From assembly GCA_019400425.1 (NCBI GenBank), contig JAFREE010000050.1, positions 83,127-147,126 of the forward strand: DNA of 64,000 nucleotides, given 5' to 3'. Source of the stretch: Hymenochaete sp. R1 (taxonomy: Eukaryota; Basidiomycota; Agaricomycetes; Hymenochaetales; Hymenochaetaceae). Both the position numbers and the translations under genes were made by a program. This document shows positions 58,193-64,000 of this stretch, one piece after another; the stretch's first letter is position 1; each line of letters opens with the position of its first letter. Below the pieces are notes generated by a model that made no database searches, had not been told where the DNA came from, and saw only the letters and a program-made list of their open reading frames with translations.

Positions 58193-59859
58193 GCAAGGGT
58201 CATAGACTCGGACTCACGGTGTTGATAGGAATTAAAATGGTATAGAACAAGCCTTACGACCGATGATACCGAGCTCCTGTCGGGCTGGGATGGGATGGCG
58301 TTGTAAAATTAATTACAGTAAATTGTGGACCGTTGGGAGACGGTGGTTGCGAACGAAGGCGGACGGCGGGGCCCAAGCAAGCACGATCCACCTTGTCCGC
58401 GGCCGCCAACCCCGCCGATTCATTCATTCGCGTTTTCTCACTTCACTGATACAGTCACGTTCACAACGGAACAAAAGCAGCGGCGACCAACAATTGGTAC
58501 CAAAAGAGTTCACGTTCAAAATAAAGAAAGATTCAAAGAAAGATTCTGATGCTGGCGCCGCTGAGGCCCTTCAGGACGGAAGCAAAAAAAAAATACAATA
58601 AAGGGCTTCGGCGTCGAGTGTCATTGCCACCCGCTGCGACCGCAACGCCGTCGTTTTTGTGTGTATATTCCTGCAGTACTGTAGATTTTAGAAATTGTAT
58701 TTGTTCAAAGCGAAAGAAATCAGCGAAACGAGGTGCGTTCCCCGATCCCGCCGGCCTGGTCGTCTGACCGCCGCCGAAGTGATATCGATGGGATGGGCTC
58801 CGTAAGATTCTAAAATACACGTTGTTTCGATTGTTTAGCTTGCTTTTCGATGCAGGGATGAGTTGCATAGTGTGCATAACGCGATACGTACACGCACACC
58901 GCAGCCACCGCACATCGCAGCCATCGCGCATAGATGCGATTTTGATAATATGATATCGGAGAACAGCGCCAGGGACGATGGTTTTTACACACGCAGCAAA
59001 GGAATAGCGAGTAAAAAACGTTTTCCACTTTTTTCGTATATATCGATTCGTAAGGTATCTACGGCGGCGGCGTAACAAGGTCATGGGAGGGGTAATTTGC
59101 AAAGGGGGATAGTGGAAAGGGAGATCACCAGAATGCTGAGGGAGAAAATTCGTAAACAAGGCGTACAACGTACACTGCATGGTAAACAAACAGGGTACAT
59201 TGGGAACATGGAAGGGAAGTAACAAATCGGAACAGGGCGTGAAGAACGAAGTGATAAGTAGAATAAAGAGACAGAAAAATGGAGAAAAGTGCATAAAAAC
59301 TGAAGAAAATTGCTGATAATCAAGAAGTGGTAGAAGGGTTTAAAAGAAAGATAAACGTGCATTCTAGTATGCGAGGCAACGGTCCTGTGCATGAAAGTTC
59401 CCGATGCAGTGCGAATGGCGACGGGTTTGTTGGGATGCTGGCGAATTTAGCGTGTGTATGACGGTGTTTGCTGGTAGCAATGACGGAATGTGGAGGATAG
59501 ATGCGTGGGAGGATCCGCAATGCTACGTTAGGCCCTATCGGCCGATATCCGTAACACAGGACGCTCGAGGACGTGGACTGATGTTGAAAGGCATATGAAG
59601 AGAATAATGACAATTGTAAAGGGGAAGGTTTTAAGAGGGTGCAAAGGGGACTTGGAAAGGGCATGGGATGACAAGGGGAGGAAGAGGTATCGCTGCGATT
59701 TTCGAGAAATTACGGTGGTATCTATAATGCAATGGACTGAAACTGTCAATTGGAGGTATTCAATAGATCCTTGAGGAGAAAGCTGATAAAACGATGCGCG
59801 TGATCCATGAGCCCGAAAAAAAACGGCGAAGAGATCGAGATTATAACAGTCGGTGAGAA

Positions 59860-60932
59860 TCAGTAATGCATCGAAGCTGTGCGCCGTCGATGACCTCCGT
59901 AGGCGACAACGTGTACGTCGCCTTTGCGCGAGCTATAGTTGGAGCTGGGGTTATTGTTGGAGCCGAATATACGCTTAAGCAGAGGCTGCTTCTTCGCGGC
60001 GCTCGTTGAGGAGACCGGCTGCGTATACACCTGAGGGTAGGCTTGCGTGTGAACAGGTGCCGGTGCGGCGTAGGTTGGGGAAGTGTTCTGCGGTGACTGT
60101 GAAAGTAAGAAGGGAGCACCGGAAACGGACCGATAAAGCGCAAATGAAATTCGAGCGAATACAGCGAAGAGGTGTAGGCACGGGACCAACAAAAGACCAA
60201 GTGTGGGGAGGACCGGCGGTGGGGTCAAGATGTAAGATGGAAGCACCGGACGGGGAGGGGGAGGTGTGAATAAAAAAGGTACAGTGAGTACGAAAGATCC
60301 ATGAAAGATGGAGAAGGAAATTTACGCACGCGAATCTCTACCCGACCTCCGTGAGGGGGAACAACAACGTAAGTCTGTTTCCCTTGCTTCATGACCACGG
60401 TCTGTCCTGGTGCAGACGTGTATTGTTGGCCATGGTGATGCTGAGGCTGCGCATACTGAGGCTGGACAGCGGGATAAGTAGCGGAGTGAACTGGGGGCTG
60501 GCCATAGCCGGCGCTGACAGGTTTGTCGTATGTGATTGTCTGCGATCGGGAAGTCTGCGGACGCTTGTGTGACCTAGGCTGAGATTGGCTCCGATGAGGA
60601 GTGCTCGACCCGGAACCAGAGCCGTAGCGAGTTGTTGGTTGCTGGACGAGGGTGGCGGATGAGGCATTGCTCGCATGAGTGTGGTAGTCACGGCCCCGCC
60701 TGAGCGCGTGAGACTGGCTGTAGCGATCGTCGACGGGGGGCGACATAGACCTACCAAGAGGTCTGTTGGCATAGAAGCCTTTGCTGCCTCTCTCGTTCTC
60801 CGAAGGGGTTGGAACGAAAGGGTTTGCGTAGCTGGGAGCTTCGTAGGACTGCCTGTCTACCCATTTTGCCACGTTGTTTAGCTTTGCCTGGTAGCGTTCG
60901 TAGGCGGCTGGCGAGTAGTCATACTCTGTCAT
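59860..60932 (-). CDS. Hypothetical disordered Tyr/Gln/His-rich protein
   Basis: Exons join over at least one intron (between about 60100 and 60325). Start MTEYDYSPAAYERYQAKLNN (60930-60932), then KWVDRQSYEAPSYANPFVPT. The middle is disordered (SGSGSSTPHRSQSQPRSHKR, YAQPQHHHGQQYTS). A short ordered core follows, PGQTVVMKQGKQTYVVVPPH then GGRVEIR. The C-terminal exon continues SPQNTSPTYAAPAPVHTQAY and ends LLKRIFGS, then HVVAYGGHRRRTASMHY with TGA at 59860-59862. I recognise no named family; the ordered core looks conserved and structured. It is divergent from the NAD kinase gene. About 290-300 residues, likely nuclear or cytosolic; no signal peptide. Confidence 0.65.
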
Positions 60933-61327
60933 GACGGACAAAAGGCAAGCTGGAGAGGAGTGGACGGAAAGCCTGTCTGCGGAAGTAATCGATGGAGAGG
61001 AGAGTAGTGCAGGGAGGGAGAGAGGATGAGATGAGGAGGTGTATTTAAGCACGCTCACTCCAAGGCCCGGCGAAGCGACGGAGGGAAACAGAAAAAGAGA
61101 AGAGGCGCTCCTTTTTTTTTCTTTCTCGATTTGAATATTCGCTTAGTGACCCAACAGACCCAAACAAGTAAAAGAATTATGTAAGCAATTATTATTACTT
61201 TATTTGGGGTACACAAGCATTATGTAACAAATAAACTCAATTTACTTCCTCCATCCCCACGCGTCAAAAAACAGCAGCCAGACTTCGGAGCTCAACAACC
61301 CTCCCTGCTTGTTCCTATCCATCCACT
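60933..61327. promoter_or_regulatory. Divergent promoter, hypothetical gene / NAD kinase
   Basis: Nearly 400 bp between start codons. The centre (61140-61250) is A/T-rich; purine-rich near the hypothetical gene. No defined element. Confidence 0.4.
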
Positions 61328-63121
61328 ATGCTGTCTTCATCCCTCGCCGCTTCCTTCCGCACAGCTCGTCGTGGCTGGTCACTTCGGACGCCAAACAGAT
61401 GGCTGAGCTCATCGTCAAGCTCATCTCCCTCATCGTTGGCTGCTTCATCAGCAACAGCTCCGTGCGTCTTTTATTAAGCATGTCCTGTTCTTCCCGTATC
61501 CACTACTCACGTTCGGCAAAGTCAGGCAGTCAGTCCTCATCGTAAACAAACTGAGAACAAAACCGGTCATCGAAGCCATCGACTCACTTCTGACGTTCGC
61601 CGCTTTCCTTTTCTCCTACCTATGCCTTTTGCCGCTCACATACCTGTTTCATCAAATGACCTTCCATTGACTTTCACTCATTAGCCACATCCGGCAAAAG
61701 TATCCTACCACTCGGCTTTTTCACGAAGATAGGCCTGATATTCCTGAAGGTTTGGAAGTTTGGGACTCAAGTATGTTTGTCATCCTTCTTTCGGACTCTG
61801 TTCATTCTATAGTCTTCTAATCTACTTGTTTATGAAGCCAAAGGTCGCCCCATCGACCTCGTTATCACTCTCGGCGGCGACGGGACTATCCTACATGCTT
61901 CTTCACTCTTCAAAAAGGGCGCAGTCCCGCCGGTCCTCAGCTTCTCAATGGGCACCCTCGGATTCCTCCTTCCTTTCCGTGAGTCACGTTGTTTCGATTC
62001 AACCCCATGCCGTTCGTGCACGAGAATTTAAAGTGCGTGAAAAGTATCTCGCGCATAGCTTCCGCGTGCATTTCGGAGCTGGACTCCGGCATGGCACACC
62101 AGAGCACTTTTGCCTACTTAAACTCTAATTTCATGCACCTGCTTTGCTCCATTCTGCGCACATGAGCACGCTGGTTGGACGGCATGATCGAGTCAATCCA
62201 GGCCCAGATTCACATTGGATAGAGATCGCCATAATCGATCTTCTCACCTTCTGTCCCTATTGGAACCTCCACTGCTTTCACTCCGATACACCGGTTTCGA
62301 ATGCTTCGCGTGTACCCTCGAATGCATTCTTCGGGTTGTGATTAATCGAAGGTCTTTCATTTTAGATATCGACGACTTTGCACCGGCACTAGAGAGTGCC
62401 TTCCTGAGGAAAGCAACTGTGCTTTTCCGCATGCGGTTGTCTTGTTCTTTCAAAGATCGTGAAGGTCGTCCAATAGGTGTTGGAGGAAAGAGTGCGGACC
62501 CAGACAATACCTGGCAAGTCATGAACGAGGTTGCACTACACCGCGGACGAAGTCCGCATCTTAATACTATCGACGCCTATGTCGACGGACAGCATCTCAC
62601 GGAGAGTGTTTCCGATGGTTTAATAGTCGCTACTCCGACGGGTTCGACTGCATATTCATTATCGGCAGGTGGCCCGATCGTGCATCCCTCGCTCTCAGCA
62701 CTCATCCTCACTCCGATCTGCCCTCGGTCTTTGAGTTTCCGTCCTTTAATTTTCCCAGCAACGAGCACTATCACACTAAAAGTAAGACTTGCTTCCTCCG
62801 CATATTTTTTTAAGATTAATGTTCTTTGCTATCGGAAATGAATGGTAGATCGGCGAGCGTTCCAGAGCTCCCGCAAATGTATCGATGGATGGACAAGAGG
62901 CACGCATACTCAATCCCGGCGAGACAGTCACAGTTCGCGCTTCTCCGTACCCCATTCCATGCATAAACCGCTCAAGTATCGCCGAACCTGCTTTTGCTCG
63001 CGAGCCCGATGCAGAAGGCGCGGGTCCCGGAACGGAAGATGACTGGGTTAGAGATATCAATAACCTCTTACAATACAACGCGACATTCCGGAGTAAGGCA
63101 CTTGCTAGGCATGATCGATGA
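61328..63121 (+). CDS. POS5: NAD(H) kinase, mitochondrial type (POS5-like)
   Basis: Phosphorylates NAD(H) to NADP(H). The N-terminus [20 protein letters not shown], then SSSSSSS-rich, is a typical mitochondrial presequence, pointing to the matrix enzyme Pos5 rather than cytosolic Utr1. Exons read [40 protein letters not shown], and the catalytic GGDGT motif in [20 protein letters not shown]. After a long intron (61979-62365) follow [33 protein letters not shown], the substrate loop [20 protein letters not shown], and [20 protein letters not shown]. The protein closes [20 protein letters not shown] then ALARHDR with TGA at 63119-63121. About six exons. The 387-nt intron is far longer than the window norm. 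All motifs intact. Confidence 0.92.
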
Positions 63122-64000
63122 GAGTGGGGTCTACGTTGCTGTGAGTCGAGACGGAAGGTTGGGGGTGCGAGGGGCCAGAGAATGGTGGCAAACACGTTCG
63201 CTGATGGTTGAATGGGAGAACTGATGCAATTGACTTTCTTGATCAACCGCGGAAGGTACCTTGTTTGGGTATTAGGACTGAGATGGAGCGTTGCCACGAC
63301 ATAGATAAAAGGGTTGCTCTATTATAGGCACTGCTAAGTCTTCTCGGTGCACAGTAGCTACCTATCAACAGCCATGACATCGATAGCATACATACATATG
63401 CATTCCTATCAATAAGTTCATACACAGTTCCTGATTCGATCGCTCATGAGAAACTATCGATTTCACTCGAACAAAACTGGCAGTACTGCGCTAGGATCTT
63501 CCAAAGGAGATGGTTTCTGATTGTCTAGCCCGGATCAGGCATCTGACGCCCAGTATGCCCTTGGTACTGTACCATTAAAACCCGTGTTTAACGCGTGCCG
63601 CCACAGGAGACCCTTATAGGTTCCATTGCTGCGCGCCTACACCTATTGTACCGGGATTGACCCCTCTTGAATTCTTTAACTTCTGCTATGAAGGTTTCTT
63701 CTCGGCGCTATGAAACTTAGGAGATATGAATTTCGGTGTTGAATCCAGCGATTTGTCTCTCGTTGCATTTGAGCATGATTGACACAACAAAAGTACATTC
63801 CACAACCCGTGGTTTTGCGCGATGTATGAGAGAACAAATTTACAAGATGCTAATTTGTTTTCTTTTCCCGACAGGTCTTAGTCTAGCTTCAGTACTAATT
63901 AATAGTAAGGGTTTCGTTTTTTTTAAGGTGCAAGACACAACAAGTGTGCAGACCCCCTGTGATTTCCTTATAAGGCAATTTCAGAGGGGTGTTACACAAC
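63122..64000. other. Intergenic to window edge
   Basis: No gene supported after the NAD kinase stop. It is A/T-rich, with an imperfect palindrome at 63944-63997 close to the right edge. Confidence 0.4.
63944..63997. repeat. Imperfect palindrome, about 54 bp
   Basis: A perfect core CCTTATAAGG (63966-63975) is flanked by arms CCCC/GGGG (63954-63957 with 63986-63989) and GTGT/ACAC (63944-63947 with 63994-63997), with a few mismatches and bulges. It could form a cruciform, or be a small palindromic mobile element extending past the window. Confidence 0.55.

Larger units (their letters stand above)
54696..59859. other. Gene-poor region, about 5.2 kb
   Basis: I find no complete gene here. Many short ORFs overlap on both strands without family motifs. 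Two minus-strand stretches look weakly coding (55571-56252 and 57929-58192; listed separately). No tandem repeats, long terminal repeats or transposase motifs are visible. Possibilities are decayed genes, long 3' flanks or non-coding RNA. Confidence 0.45.

Noticed and set aside
58533..59294. Minus-strand ORF of 253 codons
   Set aside because: Cys/Phe/Arg-rich run typical of random translation of A/T-rich spacer; no neighbouring exons or motifs.

Overview
The window is nuclear DNA of a filamentous basidiomycete, most likely an Agaricomycete. About 24 protein genes lie on both strands at roughly one per 2.6 kb. Nearly all are cut by several short introns (about 50-60 nt, GT..AG), and pyrimidine-rich tracts often precede the start codons. 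The proteins are fungal housekeeping families: an MPE1 cleavage factor, a CCZ1 vacuolar fusion factor, a SPA2 polarisome scaffold, a PACT-domain spindle pole protein, a COX9-type cytochrome oxidase subunit and a YEA4-type nucleotide-sugar transporter. No transposase, viral gene, CRISPR array or secondary-metabolite cluster was recognised.

Layout. 1-4.4 kb (minus): dihydroxyacetone kinase (3' end outside the window) and CCZ1. 4.6-8.6 kb (plus): a DUSP-USP deubiquitinase (UBP12/USP4/15 type). 9.1-9.6 kb: ribosomal protein eL43. 9.8-14.3 kb (minus): an F-box-like protein and an HRT3/FBXO9-type F-box protein. 14.6-16.2 kb (plus): a DNAJB12-type membrane J-protein. 16.8-17.1 kb (minus): COX9. 17.5-22.6 kb (plus): PP2A B55 subunit (CDC55) and sorting nexin VPS5. 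22.8-25.0 kb (minus): MPE1. 25.2-30.4 kb (plus): a long coiled-coil protein with a C-terminal PACT-like domain (PCP1/SPC110/pericentrin type). 30.6-31.9 kb (minus): cardiolipin synthase CRD1. 32.2-36.1 kb (plus): YEA4-type UDP-GlcNAc transporter and a YANK/STK32 kinase. 36.6-42.6 kb (minus): nitronate monooxygenase, a She3-like coiled-coil protein, and nucleoporin NUP53. 42.9-46.6 kb (plus): SPA2. 47.2-47.9 kb: an orphan coiled-coil protein with an internal 17-residue repeat. 49.2-50.7 kb (minus): 3-ketoacyl-CoA reductase (IFA38). 50.9-52.4 kb (plus): a class I histone deacetylase with an altered active-site loop. 52.8 kb: tRNA-Leu(CAG). 53.0-53.7 kb: a pair of 28-bp inverted repeats, possibly a MITE. 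54.0-54.7 kb: a hypothetical gene. 54.7-59.9 kb: gene-poor. 59.9-60.9 kb (minus): a disordered hypothetical protein. 61.3-63.1 kb (plus): a mitochondrial-type NAD(H) kinase (POS5-like).

The genes do not form one pathway. Several divergent pairs share short intergenic promoters (CCZ1/UBP12, HRT3/J-protein, COX9/CDC55, MPE1/PCP1, CRD1/YEA4, IFA38/HDAC). Some functions group loosely: mitochondrial inner membrane (COX9, CRD1, POS5), ER and lipids (J-protein, IFA38, YEA4), endosome and vacuole (CCZ1, VPS5), and cell polarity or spindle (SPA2, PCP1, CDC55). I see no clear sign of a new multigene system. The most interesting items are the uncharacterised orphan proteins, the HDAC loop change, the inverted-repeat element, the palindrome at the right edge and the gene-poor 54.7-59.9 kb block. 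All gene models come from reading ORFs and splice sites by eye, so exon edges are approximate unless stated.
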